Shown: positions 35,218-43,125 of the stretch, piece after piece | Position numbering within the stretch: the first letter of the stretch is position 1 | Layout: each line of letters begins with the position of its first letter | DNA from: Qipengyuania marincola | GTDB taxonomy: Bacteria > Pseudomonadota > Alphaproteobacteria > Sphingomonadales > Sphingomonadaceae | Assembly (NCBI RefSeq): GCF_029688625.1 | Contig: NZ_JARULC010000001.1 | Coordinates: forward strand, 558,001-622,000 | Reading direction: 5' to 3' | DNA length: 64,000 nucleotides | Position numbers and translations under genes: made by a program | The notes under the pieces: generated by a model | Seen by the model: the letters and a program-made list of their open reading frames with translations, nothing else | What the model was told of the DNA's origin: nothing | Database searches by the model: none

Positions 35218-36311
35218 GCGAGGGGCTTACGCAGGGCGAGGCCTTCGCCCGCATCCGCCTGCTGCGCTCGCCCAATATCGGGCCGGTCAGCTATGCGCAG
35301 TTGCTGGCGCGCTTCGGCTCGGCGGCAGAGGCGGTGGAGGCGCTGCCCGATCTCGGCACCAGGGGCGGAAGGCCCTATCGCGCCGCACCCGCCGACACGA
35401 TCGAGCGGGAGGTGGAAGCCGTCCGCCGCTCGGGGGCGAAATACCTGTTCCACGACCAGCCGGACTATCCCGCGCTCCTGGGCGCCATCGACGGCGCGCC
35501 GCCGATCATCACCTATCGCGGCGACCTGGCACTCGCCAGCGCACCCTGTGTCGCCATCGTCGGCGCGCGCAACGCCAGCGCTGCGGCGGTGAAGCTGGCG
35601 CGCGACTTTGCGATGGGTCTTGCCGAGGCGGGGTTCACCGTCGTTTCGGGCCTCGCTCGCGGGATCGACGGCGCCGCGCATGAGGGCGCGTTCCCGCGCA
35701 CCATCGGCGTGATCGCCAGCGGGATCGACATCGCCTACCCGCCGCAGCACGCCGAATTGCAGGAGCGGATTGCAAGCGAGGGGCTGCTGATCGCCGAACA
35801 GCCGCCGGGCACCGAACCGCGCGGCAGCCACTTTCCCAGCCGCAACCGCATCATCGCCGGGCTCGCGGGCGGCACGCTGGTGGTGGAGGCGGCGGTCAAG
35901 TCCGGCAGCCTCATCACCGCGCGGCTGGCGGGCGAGGCGGGGCGCGAGGTCATGGCGATCCCCGGCAGCCCGCTCGAAGCGCGCAGCCACGGCTGCAACC
36001 ACCTTATCCGCGAAGGCGCGGTGCTGGTGCAATCGCCCGAGGATGTGGTCGAACTCCTGAGCGGTTTCGACGGGCAGCCACGCAGCACCTTCCGCGAACC
36101 GGTCGAGCAGTTCGATTTTGAACCATCCGAACTGGCAGAGGCGGAACCGGCGGACATCGCCGCGCTGCTGACCACCGCGCCGGTCGGCATCGATGAGCTG
36201 ATCCGCCAGTCGGGTAGCGCCGCGGCGGCGGTCCAGCTCGGCTTGCTCGAGCTCGAGATTGCCGGCCGGCTGGAGCGTCATGCAGGTGGCAGGGTCTCGC
36301 TCGCCGGCTGA
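35214..36311 (+). CDS. dprA: DNA-processing protein DprA
   Basis: DprA binds incoming single-stranded DNA and loads RecA during natural transformation. The 365-residue protein has an N-terminal SAM-like helical domain (SPNIGPVSYAQLLARFGSA near 18-36), the Rossmann domain with IVGARNASAAAVKLARDFA, VVSGLARGIDGAAHEGA and GSHFPSRNRIIAGLA, and a C-terminal winged-helix domain of the DprA type. Start is GTG 35214, overlapping plsY by four bases, an order found in many proteobacteria. Other competence genes are not in the window. Confidence 0.95.
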   Translation: MSEGLTQGEAFARIRLLRSPNIGPVSYAQLLARFGSAAEAVEALPDLGTRGGRPYRAAPADTIEREVEAVRRSGAKYLFHDQPDYPALLGAIDGAPPIITYRGDLALASAPCVAIVGARNASAAAVKLARDFAMGLAEAGFTVVSGLARGIDGAAHEGAFPRTIGVIASGIDIAYPPQHAELQERIASEGLLIAEQPPGTEPRGSHFPSRNRIIAGLAGGTLVVEAAVKSGSLITARLAGEAGREVMAIPGSPLEARSHGCNHLIREGAVLVQSPEDVVELLSGFDGQPRSTFREPVEQFDFEPSELAEAEPADIAALLTTAPVGIDELIRQSGSAAAAVQLGLLELEIAGRLERHAGGRVSLAG

Positions 36312-36617
36312 ACCCTGCGCAAGTGACGCGTTTGTGCAAGCCGACTCGGGCGCGTTCTGCTAGGAAAGACGTTCGGGCGCGGCATGGATCGCCGCGCCGC
36401 GGTCGCCCAACATCGTGTTTCAATAGCGGGAGCGCCTACCCCCCGGCGCACCTGCGACGGGCCGCCCCGGTACCTCCTGTGCCGGCGGCCCGTTCCACAA
36501 TGACCCGCCGATCGAAGAATTCGCCAAGCGCATCAATCCCGCTTGACGCCCTTTCGGAGCCGGTCCCATTTTCGCGCGTATACGCATACGCACACGTAAG
36601 GGACAGCAATTCACCCC
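36312..36617. other. Gene-free 306-bp leader before topA
   Basis: No convincing gene lies here. A short open frame from an ATG near 36383 encodes about 39 Arg/Pro-rich residues with no ribosome site and is probably chance. The stretch holds one strong hairpin (36457-36493, listed separately) and, just before topA, alternating purine-pyrimidine tracts of the type CGCGTATACGCATACGCACACG at about 36578-36597. Such tracts favour Z-DNA or supercoil-sensitive structure, which would fit a topoisomerase promoter, but that is inference. Confidence 0.5.
36457..36493. promoter_or_regulatory. Strong hairpin in the topA upstream region
   Basis: A perfect 10-bp stem (ACGGGCCGCC with GGCGGCCCGT) encloses a 17-base loop that can add a GG/CC step inside. 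It lies 125 bp before topA and 146 bp after dprA. No T-run follows, so it may be a factor-dependent terminator for dprA or part of the topA leader. Confidence 0.4.
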
Positions 36618-39191
36618 ATGCAACTGGTCATCGTAGAATCGCCCGCGAAGGCGAAAACCATCGAGAAATACCTCGGCAAGGATTTCAAGGTTCTCGCCTC
36701 CTACGGCCATGTCCGCGACCTGCCGCCCAAGGATGGCAGCGTGCGCCCGGACGAAGGCTTCGAGATGGACTGGGAGCTTTATCGCGACAAGCAGAAGCGC
36801 TTCAAGGAAATCAGCGATGCGGCCAAGAATGCCGACCGGCTGGTCCTCGCCACCGACCCCGATCGCGAGGGCGAGGCGATCAGCTGGCATGTTCGCGAGC
36901 TGCTGGCCAAGCGCAAGACGCTGCCCAAGGAAGTCGACCGCGTCACCTTCAACGCCATCACCAAGCAGGCGGTTACCGATGCGATGAAATCCCCGCGCGA
37001 GCTCGACCAGCCGCTGATCGACGCCTATCTGGCCCGCCGCGCGCTGGACTACCTCTATGGCTTCACCCTGTCGCCCGTACTGTGGCGCCGCCTGCCGGGC
37101 GCGAAGAGCGCAGGCCGCGTGCAGTCGGTCGCGCTACGCCTGATCGTCGACCGCGAAATCGAAATCGAGCATTTCCGGCCCGACGAATACTGGTCGGTCA
37201 TCGCGAAGCTGCAGCAGGACGGCAGCGAATTCGACGCGCGGCTGGTGAAGTTCGACGGCAAGAAGCTCGAAAAGCTGACGCTCGGCGACGAAGGCAGCGC
37301 GACGGCTGCGAAGAAAGCGGTGGAGGCTGCGAACTTCACGGTCGAGGAGGTCGAGACCAAGCCGTTCAAGCGCAATCCCTCCCCGCCGTTCACCACCTCC
37401 ACCCTGCAACAGGAAGCCGCGCGCAAGCTGGGCTTCTCCGCCAGCCACACCATGCGCCTCGCCCAGTCGCTCTACGAGGCGGGTGCGATCACCTACATGC
37501 GGACCGATGGCGTGAGCATGGACGGCAGCGCAATTGCCGCCTGCCGCAAGGCCGTGGCCGATCGCTACGGCGGCCATGCGCTCCCCGACAGCCCGCGCAT
37601 GTACAAGACGAAGGCCAAAAACGCGCAGGAAGCGCACGAGGCGATCCGGCCGACCGAATTCAACCGCGACCGTGCCGGTTCGGGCGACGAGGGCAAGCTC
37701 TACGATTTGATCTACAAGCGCGCGATGGCGAGCCAGATGGCCGCCGCCCAGCTCGAACGCACCAGCGTGACCCTGCGGGATCCCACCGGGCAGCACGAGC
37801 TGCGCGCGACCGGGCAGGTGGTGAAATACCCGGGCTTCCTCGCCGTCTATCAGGAAGGCCGCGACGATGCGGGCGACGATGACGAGGATGGTCTGCTCCC
37901 CGCGATCGCCAAGGGCGACAGCCCGCTGAAAAAGGGCGTCGAGGCGAACCAGCACTTCACCCAGCCGCAGCCGCGTTTCTCCGAAGCGAGCCTGGTCAAG
38001 CGGCTGGAGGAGCTCGGCATCGGCCGCCCCTCGACCTACGCCAGCACTATCCAGACCCTGCGTGATCGCAATTACGTCCGCATGGAGAAGAACCGCTTCT
38101 TCGCGGAAGAATCCGGCCGCCTGCTGACCGCCTTCCTCGAGCGGTTCTTCCCGCAATATGTGGCCTTCGACTACACGGCCGGTCTCGAGGACGAGCTCGA
38201 CACGGTCAGCGACGGGCGCGAGGACTGGAAGAAGCTGCTCGAGGCCTTCTGGCGCGACTTCAAGCCAAAGACCGAAGAGGTGATGGAGAAGAAGCCCTCG
38301 GAAGTAACCGAGGTCCTCGACGATTTCCTCGCCGACTACCTCTTCCCCGAACGCGCCGACGGCAAGGATCCGCGGCATTGCCCGCTCTGCGAGACCGAGG
38401 GTCGCGAAGGTGGCCGACTGGCGCTGCGCGGTGGTCGTTACGGCGCCTTCGTCGCCTGCGCCAATTACCCCGAGTGCAAATACACCCGCCAGTTCGCCAA
38501 ACCCGGCGGTCAGGATGCCGATGACGGCGCGGATGACGGCGTGATGGGCGAACACCCCGAAACCGGCCTGCCGATCGAGCGCAAGAGCGGCCGCTTCGGC
38601 CCCTATGTGCAGATGGGCGAGGGCAAGGAGGCCAAGCGGGCGAGCATCCCCAAGGACCTCGACGATTTCGATCTCGAATGGGCGATCAAGCTGCTCGACC
38701 TGCCGCGCATAGTCGGTGCGCATCCCGAAACCGGCAAGGAGATCGAGGCCGCCATCGGGCGTTACGGGCCGTACCTCCGTCACGACGGCAAGTACGGCAA
38801 GCTGCAGAATACGCGCGAAGTTTTCGAGGTGGGCATGAACCGCGCGGTCGACATCCTCGCCCAGGCAGCCGACCGCAAGGGTGGTGGGCGCGGCAAGGCG
38901 GAGCCGATCAAGACGCTGGGCGAACACCCGACCAGCGGCGGCGAGATGAAGGTCATGCCGGGACGCTATGGCCCCTACGTCACCGACGGCACGACCAATG
39001 CGACGATCCCCAAGGACATGAAGCCCGAGGACGTCACCGAGGCGCAGGCCATCGAACTGATCGACGCACGCGCCGCCAAGGGCCCGGCCAAAAAGAAGGC
39101 GAAGAAGAAGACTCCGGCAAAGAAGAAGGCTCCGGCAAAGAAGAAGGCGGCGCCCAAGAAGAAGCCCGCTGCGAAGAAGAAGGCGGACTGA
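36618..39191 (+). CDS. topA: DNA topoisomerase I
   Basis: TopA relaxes negative supercoils by cutting one strand through Tyr293 (in AITYMRTDGVSM). The 857-residue protein starts with the Toprim domain (QLVIVESPAKAKTIEKYLG) and DPDREGEAISWH at about 77-88, then the type IA core, one C4 zinc finger (CPLCETEGREGG...CANYPEC), and several C-terminal topo_C_Rpt repeats of the G-R-x-G-P-Y form (RFGPYVQMGEG, RYGPYLRHDGK, RYGPYVTDGT). The last 35 residues are Lys/Ala/Pro-rich repeats (KKAPAKKKA), a disordered DNA-binding tail. Its TGA overlaps the start of a 60-residue HTH protein. Confidence 0.97.
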   Translation: MQLVIVESPAKAKTIEKYLGKDFKVLASYGHVRDLPPKDGSVRPDEGFEMDWELYRDKQKRFKEISDAAKNADRLVLATDPDREGEAISWHVRELLAKRKTLPKEVDRVTFNAITKQAVTDAMKSPRELDQPLIDAYLARRALDYLYGFTLSPVLWRRLPGAKSAGRVQSVALRLIVDREIEIEHFRPDEYWSVIAKLQQDGSEFDARLVKFDGKKLEKLTLGDEGSATAAKKAVEAANFTVEEVETKPFKRNPSPPFTTSTLQQEAARKLGFSASHTMRLAQSLYEAGAITYMRTDGVSMDGSAIAACRKAVADRYGGHALPDSPRMYKTKAKNAQEAHEAIRPTEFNRDRAGSGDEGKLYDLIYKRAMASQMAAAQLERTSVTLRDPTGQHELRATGQVVKYPGFLAVYQEGRDDAGDDDEDGLLPAIAKGDSPLKKGVEANQHFTQPQPRFSEASLVKRLEELGIGRPSTYASTIQTLRDRNYVRMEKNRFFAEESGRLLTAFLERFFPQYVAFDYTAGLEDELDTVSDGREDWKKLLEAFWRDFKPKTEEVMEKKPSEVTEVLDDFLADYLFPERADGKDPRHCPLCETEGREGGRLALRGGRYGAFVACANYPECKYTRQFAKPGGQDADDGADDGVMGEHPETGLPIERKSGRFGPYVQMGEGKEAKRASIPKDLDDFDLEWAIKLLDLPRIVGAHPETGKEIEAAIGRYGPYLRHDGKYGKLQNTREVFEVGMNRAVDILAQAADRKGGGRGKAEPIKTLGEHPTSGGEMKVMPGRYGPYVTDGTTNATIPKDMKPEDVTEAQAIELIDARAAKGPAKKKAKKKTPAKKKAPAKKKAAPKKKPAAKKKAD

Positions 39192-39373
39192 TGGGCAAGG
39201 AGCATTTCGAGCGCCACAAGCAGCCCTGGACCGGCGAGGAGGCAGGGCAGCTGCGCACCCTCGCCGCCAAGGGGCAGGGCCTGAAGCAGATCGCCAAGGC
39301 GCTGGGCCGCAGCGAGGAATCGACCAAGGATTTCGCCAAGAAGAACAAGATCAAGGTGGCGAAGAAACGCTGA
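39191..39373 (+). CDS. Small SANT/GcrA-like helix-turn-helix protein coupled to topA
   Basis: A 60-residue basic protein: W13-T-x-E-E then LRTLAAKGQGLKQIAKALGRS near residues 21-41 forms a compact helix-turn-helix of the kind in GcrA and sigma-like or SANT proteins, and the C-terminus NKIKVAKKR is basic. The ATG shares one base with the topA TGA, so it is made from the topA message. A DNA-binding role next to topoisomerase I is likely but unproven; it has no other domain. The stop is one base from the convergent MgtC/DUF4010 gene stop. Confidence 0.8.
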   Translation: MGKEHFERHKQPWTGEEAGQLRTLAAKGQGLKQIAKALGRSEESTKDFAKKNKIKVAKKR

Positions 39374-39374
39374 A

Positions 39375-40634
39375 CTAGAGCGTAGCGTAGCCCACCGCGA
39401 GACTTGCCGCGAGCGCGACCATGCTGGCTCCCAGTGCGATTGCCGCAGGCCGTGCCTCGCGCTTGCCGTAAACCAGCGTAACGCCCAGTTTCACGCCCAT
39501 ATTGGCAAGGATTGTCCCGGCGATGGCGAGCGCCGCGAGGCTGGGTGCGATCGTGCCGGGTTCGAGCCCGCCCGCGGTCACGATGGCCGCATCCACATCC
39601 ATGCTGCCCATCACCAGCAGCAGGATGGCGATGCCCTGCTCGCCGAACTCGTCCTGCGCCCAGCGCGCGGCGACGGCGGCCGCGGCGACGAAGGCGACGA
39701 AGGTCAGGGCGGGCAGCATGGCGATCGGATTGCCCGGAGGGGCCGGTCCGGTACTGCTCGGTGCCTTGCGATAGAGCCACCAGGCGACGGCAAAGCCGGT
39801 CACGAGCGCGGGCGCCACGATCACCACGAAATGCGGCAGGAGGCTGGTCGCAAGGATGCCGACCAGCACGATGACGCGCAGGTACATGACTGCGCTGGCG
39901 AGAGCGATCCCGGCATTCTCCGCGCCGCCTTCCTCGCCGGCGCCCAGGCGATTGGCGAAGGAATGAGTCACGGCAGTCGAGCTGTAGGCCCCGCCGATCA
40001 CCGCTGTGGCAATCGTCCCGCGCCGCGCCCCGAACATGCGATTGGCGACGTAGCCCGCGAAGGAGAAGCCGGTGACGATGATGACCACCAGCCACAGCGT
40101 CCGCGGCTCCCAGGCGTCGTAGGGGCCGAAGCGACCCTCGGGCAGGAACGGAAATACGGCGAGGGCGATCACGGCATAGCGGGCGAAGGCCTTGATATCG
40201 GCCTCGTCCAGCCGGCCGAGCCAGCGATGGACTTCGGTTCGCAGCGCCAGGATCGACGTCACCAGCGCCGCGCCGGCCACGCCGAGCGCAGCTTCGCCGA
40301 TACCCGCGAGATAGCCGAGGCCGAGCGTTGCCATCGCCGCGACCGCGCTGGTCGCGTCGGGCTTGCCGCTGGCGAGGACGGACCGGTAATAGCCGATCGC
40401 GACGATTGCGGCGGTCGCAGCGAAAAGAATGCCGGACACTGCCGGAAAGCCGCGTGTCCCGATCACTCCGGCAAGACCTGCGGCAATGCCGAGCAGGGTG
40501 AAGGTGCGAATACCCGCAACGCGCATGCCGGCACCCTTGCCGCGCAGCCGCCACCCCCGCTCGATGCCGATCAGCAACCCGACCGCGAAGGCTGCCGCCA
40601 GGGGCAGGGCTGTGGAGACGGATGGCAGGTTCAG
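39375..40634 (-). CDS. MgtC/SapB N-terminal plus DUF4010 membrane protein, probable CTG start
   Basis: A roughly 419-residue polytopic membrane protein: an MgtC-like N-terminal region (AFAVGLLIGIERGW, GIRTFTLLGIAAGLAG) and a DUF4010 region (YSSTAVTHSFANRLG, and several helices to the C-terminus). Function unknown, possibly ion or metabolite transport. The first helix upstream of LLIGIERGW is needed but no ATG, GTG or TTG precedes it between the era stop (40647) and TTG 40577. CTG 40634 has GGGGA seven bases upstream, so I use it; TTG 40577 would lose the first helix. It is the last gene of the lepB-rnc-era operon. Confidence 0.85.
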   Translation of the reverse strand: MNLPSVSTALPLAAAFAVGLLIGIERGWRLRGKGAGMRVAGIRTFTLLGIAAGLAGVIGTRGFPAVSGILFAATAAIVAIGYYRSVLASGKPDATSAVAAMATLGLGYLAGIGEAALGVAGAALVTSILALRTEVHRWLGRLDEADIKAFARYAVIALAVFPFLPEGRFGPYDAWEPRTLWLVVIIVTGFSFAGYVANRMFGARRGTIATAVIGGAYSSTAVTHSFANRLGAGEEGGAENAGIALASAVMYLRVIVLVGILATSLLPHFVVIVAPALVTGFAVAWWLYRKAPSSTGPAPPGNPIAMLPALTFVAFVAAAAVAARWAQDEFGEQGIAILLLVMGSMDVDAAIVTAGGLEPGTIAPSLAALAIAGTILANMGVKLGVTLVYGKREARPAAIALGASMVALAASLAVGYATL

Positions 40635-40646
40635 CGAACCATCCCC

Positions 40647-41552
40647 TTACCGCACCCAGTCCAGCCCCATCTCCTCGAACATCTCCTTGTCCTCGCTCCA
40701 GCGTTCGTCGGTCTTGACGTGAAGGAACAGATGGACCTTCTGGCCGAGTAGCTCGCTCAATTCCTTGCGCGCCGCCTCGCCGATGGACTTGATGCGGCTG
40801 CCGCCCTTGCCGAGCACGATAGCACGCTGGTTGTCGCGCATGACGACGATCTGCTGGTGGATTTCCACGCTGCCGTCGGGCCGCTGGATGTATTTCTCCG
40901 GCCGCACCGCGCTGTCGTAGGGCAGTTCCTCGTGCAGCTGCTGGTAGAGCTGTTCGCGGGTGATCTCCGTCGCCAGCAGGCGTTCGCTGGCATCGCTCAC
41001 CTGGTCCTCGGGATACATCCACGGGCCTTCGGGCATCATGTCGGCCAGCGCCTGCTTCATCTCGGGCACGCCGTCGCCGGTCAGGGCAGATACGAAATAG
41101 ACTTCGGTGAAATCGACCTTGCCGGTCAGTTCCTGCGCCAGCGCAAGCAGCGGCTCCTTCTTCGCCCGATCGACCTTGTTGAGGACGAGGATCTTGCGCT
41201 CGGGACGCGTGGCGACCTGTTCGATCAGCGGTTCCAGCTCGTGGCGGCGCTGCTTGACCGGATCGACCAGCAGCAGCACGGCATCGGCCGCTTCCGCGCC
41301 TTCCCACGCGGCGCTCACCATCGCGCGGTCGAGCCGGCGCTTGGGCGCGAAGATGCCGGGCGTGTCGACGAGGATCATCTGCGTGCTCTCGTGCAGCGCG
41401 ATCCCCATCATCCGCGCGCGGGTGGTCTGCGCCTTGGCGCTGGTTATCGCGACCTTCTGGCCGACCAGCTGGTTGACCAGCGTGCTCTTGCCCGCGTTCG
41501 GCGCGCCCAGCACGGCGACGACGCCGCAGCGCGTGGTTTCCTGCTCGCTCAT
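40647..41552 (-). CDS. era: GTPase Era
   Basis: Era is an essential GTPase that binds the 3' end of 16S rRNA in 30S assembly. The 301-residue protein has the P-loop GAPNAGKST (16-24), switch region TTRARMMGI, DTPG near 64-67, NKVD near 124-127, and a C-terminal KH domain with the GKGGSRIKSIG motif near 245-255. Its ATG overlaps the rnc stop (ATGA). The order lepB-rnc-era is conserved across proteobacteria and ties RNA processing to ribosome assembly. Confidence 0.96.
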   Translation of the reverse strand: MSEQETTRCGVVAVLGAPNAGKSTLVNQLVGQKVAITSAKAQTTRARMMGIALHESTQMILVDTPGIFAPKRRLDRAMVSAAWEGAEAADAVLLLVDPVKQRRHELEPLIEQVATRPERKILVLNKVDRAKKEPLLALAQELTGKVDFTEVYFVSALTGDGVPEMKQALADMMPEGPWMYPEDQVSDASERLLATEITREQLYQQLHEELPYDSAVRPEKYIQRPDGSVEIHQQIVVMRDNQRAIVLGKGGSRIKSIGEAARKELSELLGQKVHLFLHVKTDERWSEDKEMFEEMGLDWVR

Positions 41553-42223
41553 CCGTATTGCTCCATGAATGCCTGTGCGGCGGCCTTTTCCGCTTCGCCC
41601 TTGCTGCTGGCCGACCCTTGCGCCTCGCCCACCTTGTGCACGCTGACCCGCACGGTGAAGCGTTGCGCGTGGTCGGGGCCGGCACGTTCGACGACCTCGT
41701 ATTGCGGCATGGCGCGCTGGTTGCCCGCCGCCCATTCCTGCAGCGCGCTCTTGGGATGTTTCGCGACCCCGGCCCCGCTTTCCAGCGCCGGTCGGAACAG
41801 CTGGCGCACGAGGTCGCGGGCGGGTTCGAAGCCATTGTCGAGGAACTGCGCGCCGAGCAGGCTTTCGACCACGTCACCGAGGATGTTGTCGCTGTCGCGG
41901 CCGCCATCGGCGCGCGCCTGCTTGGAAATGCGGATATGCTCGGCGAGTCCGATGCCGCGCGCGATCCGGGCGCACATTTCGCGGCTGACGATCGCATTCA
42001 GGCGCTGGGCGAGCTTGCCCTCGGGCGCGTCGCTTTGCGCATAGAGCCAGTCCGCGATCGACAGGCCAAGTACGCGATCACCGAGGAATTCGAGCCGCTC
42101 GTAATCGCGTTTCTCGCCCATGCTGCCGTGGGTCAGCGCGGCGACCCAGCGCGCCTCCTCCTTCACGGTAAAGCCATTCGCGGCGAGCCATTCGCGGGCA
42201 GCCGGTTCCAGCGTCTGCGTCAT
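41549..42223 (-). CDS. rnc: Ribonuclease III
   Basis: RNase III cuts double-stranded RNA, including rRNA precursors. The 224-residue protein has the catalytic signature ERLEFLGDRVLGL near residues 42-54, GDVVESLLGA near 116-125, and a C-terminal dsRNA-binding domain ending GEAEKAAAQAFMEQ. The ATG at 42223 overlaps the lepB stop (ATGA) and its own stop overlaps era, so the three genes are tightly coupled. Confidence 0.96.
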   Translation of the reverse strand: MTQTLEPAAREWLAANGFTVKEEARWVAALTHGSMGEKRDYERLEFLGDRVLGLSIADWLYAQSDAPEGKLAQRLNAIVSREMCARIARGIGLAEHIRISKQARADGGRDSDNILGDVVESLLGAQFLDNGFEPARDLVRQLFRPALESGAGVAKHPKSALQEWAAGNQRAMPQYEVVERAGPDHAQRFTVRVSVHKVGEAQGSASSKGEAEKAAAQAFMEQYG

Positions 42224-43056
42224 ATGTCCGATCCGATCCGGTTCCAGCGGGCGGCGGTGAACCATGTCCAGGGAAGCAGCCATTCGGCGCTGCCATCGGT
42301 CGACCACAGCACCATGCTGGCCCGCGCCACAAGCAGGCGCTGATCGACCAGGCCGACGCCGCCACCGGCCCGCGCGGGATAGCGGCTGTCCTGCGAATTG
42401 TCGCGATTGTCGCCCACCAGGAACAGCTGGCCTGCGGGCACGATGACCGGGCCGAAATCGTCCTGCGGGGTCGGGCCGAGATCGATGATGGGATAGCGTT
42501 TGCCGTTGGGCAGCACCTCGAGCGCCTGATTGTAGCGGCAGGCGGGGCCCTCGGGGCCTTCGACCTGTAGTGCGCGGGGGTGGCAGCTGGTGTTGAGGCT
42601 CAGCGGTAGCAGGATCGGCGGGGCGTCCTGCCGCTCCACCGGCTTGCCGTTCAGCACCAGCCGGCCGCTGCGCATCGCCACGCTGTCGCCCGGCAGGCCG
42701 ATGATGCGCTTGACGTAATCGGTCCGGTCGACCGGATGCTTGAACACGACCACATCGCCGCGTTCGGGCGGGCTGGCAAAGATGCGCTCCTCGGGCCCCG
42801 GCAGGCCGAGCGGCAGCGAATTCTCGTTATACCCGTAGGGCCACTTCGCCGCGATCAGATAATCGCCATTGCGCAGGCCCGGCAGCATGCTTTCGCTGGG
42901 AATGGTGAAGAAGCTGAACAGCAGAGTGCGAAACAGCAGCACGGCGAGCACCAGCTTGGCGCAGAACCACAGGAAGCTGCCCCAGCTTTCCTTCTCCGGA
43001 TTGGCGTCTGCGTCGCCATCGGCCGGCGCGGCGGTGACGGGGGCCTGGTCTGTCAT
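42220..43056 (-). CDS. lepB: Signal peptidase I
   Basis: LepB cleaves Sec and Tat signal peptides at the outer face of the inner membrane. The 278-residue protein has a single N-terminal helix (about 31-50), the Ser56 nucleophile in PSESMLPGL, the general base Lys116 in DYVKRIIGLPGD, and GDNRDNSQDSR near residues 215-225. It starts the lepB-rnc-era operon and is divergent from pgi with about 70 bp between starts. Confidence 0.96.
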   Translation of the reverse strand: MTDQAPVTAAPADGDADANPEKESWGSFLWFCAKLVLAVLLFRTLLFSFFTIPSESMLPGLRNGDYLIAAKWPYGYNENSLPLGLPGPEERIFASPPERGDVVVFKHPVDRTDYVKRIIGLPGDSVAMRSGRLVLNGKPVERQDAPPILLPLSLNTSCHPRALQVEGPEGPACRYNQALEVLPNGKRYPIIDLGPTPQDDFGPVIVPAGQLFLVGDNRDNSQDSRYPARAGGGVGLVDQRLLVARASMVLWSTDGSAEWLLPWTWFTAARWNRIGSDI

Positions 43057-43125
43057 GCGGGCTTCTCAATCATCGTTTCGTCCCCTAGTCGCAGGCGCGC
43101 AGCCATCAAAGGATTTTTGCCCGCC

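Noticed and set aside
36383..36502. Short ATG frame of about 39 Arg/Pro-rich residues in the topA leader
   Set aside because: No ribosome site, atypical composition, and it spans the strong hairpin.
36323..37882. A 519-codon frame over the topA leader and 5' half of topA
   Set aside because: Arg-rich shadow; topA in the other frame is unambiguous.
39080..39190. Short repeats in DNA, first considered a repeat array
   Set aside because: They are codons for Lys/Ala/Pro repeats in the TopA tail, with no spacer structure like CRISPR.
39034..41997. A 987-codon minus-strand frame across the MgtC/DUF4010, era and rnc genes
   Set aside because: It runs in the wrong frame through three recognised genes and encodes Arg/Gly-rich sequence with no family motif.
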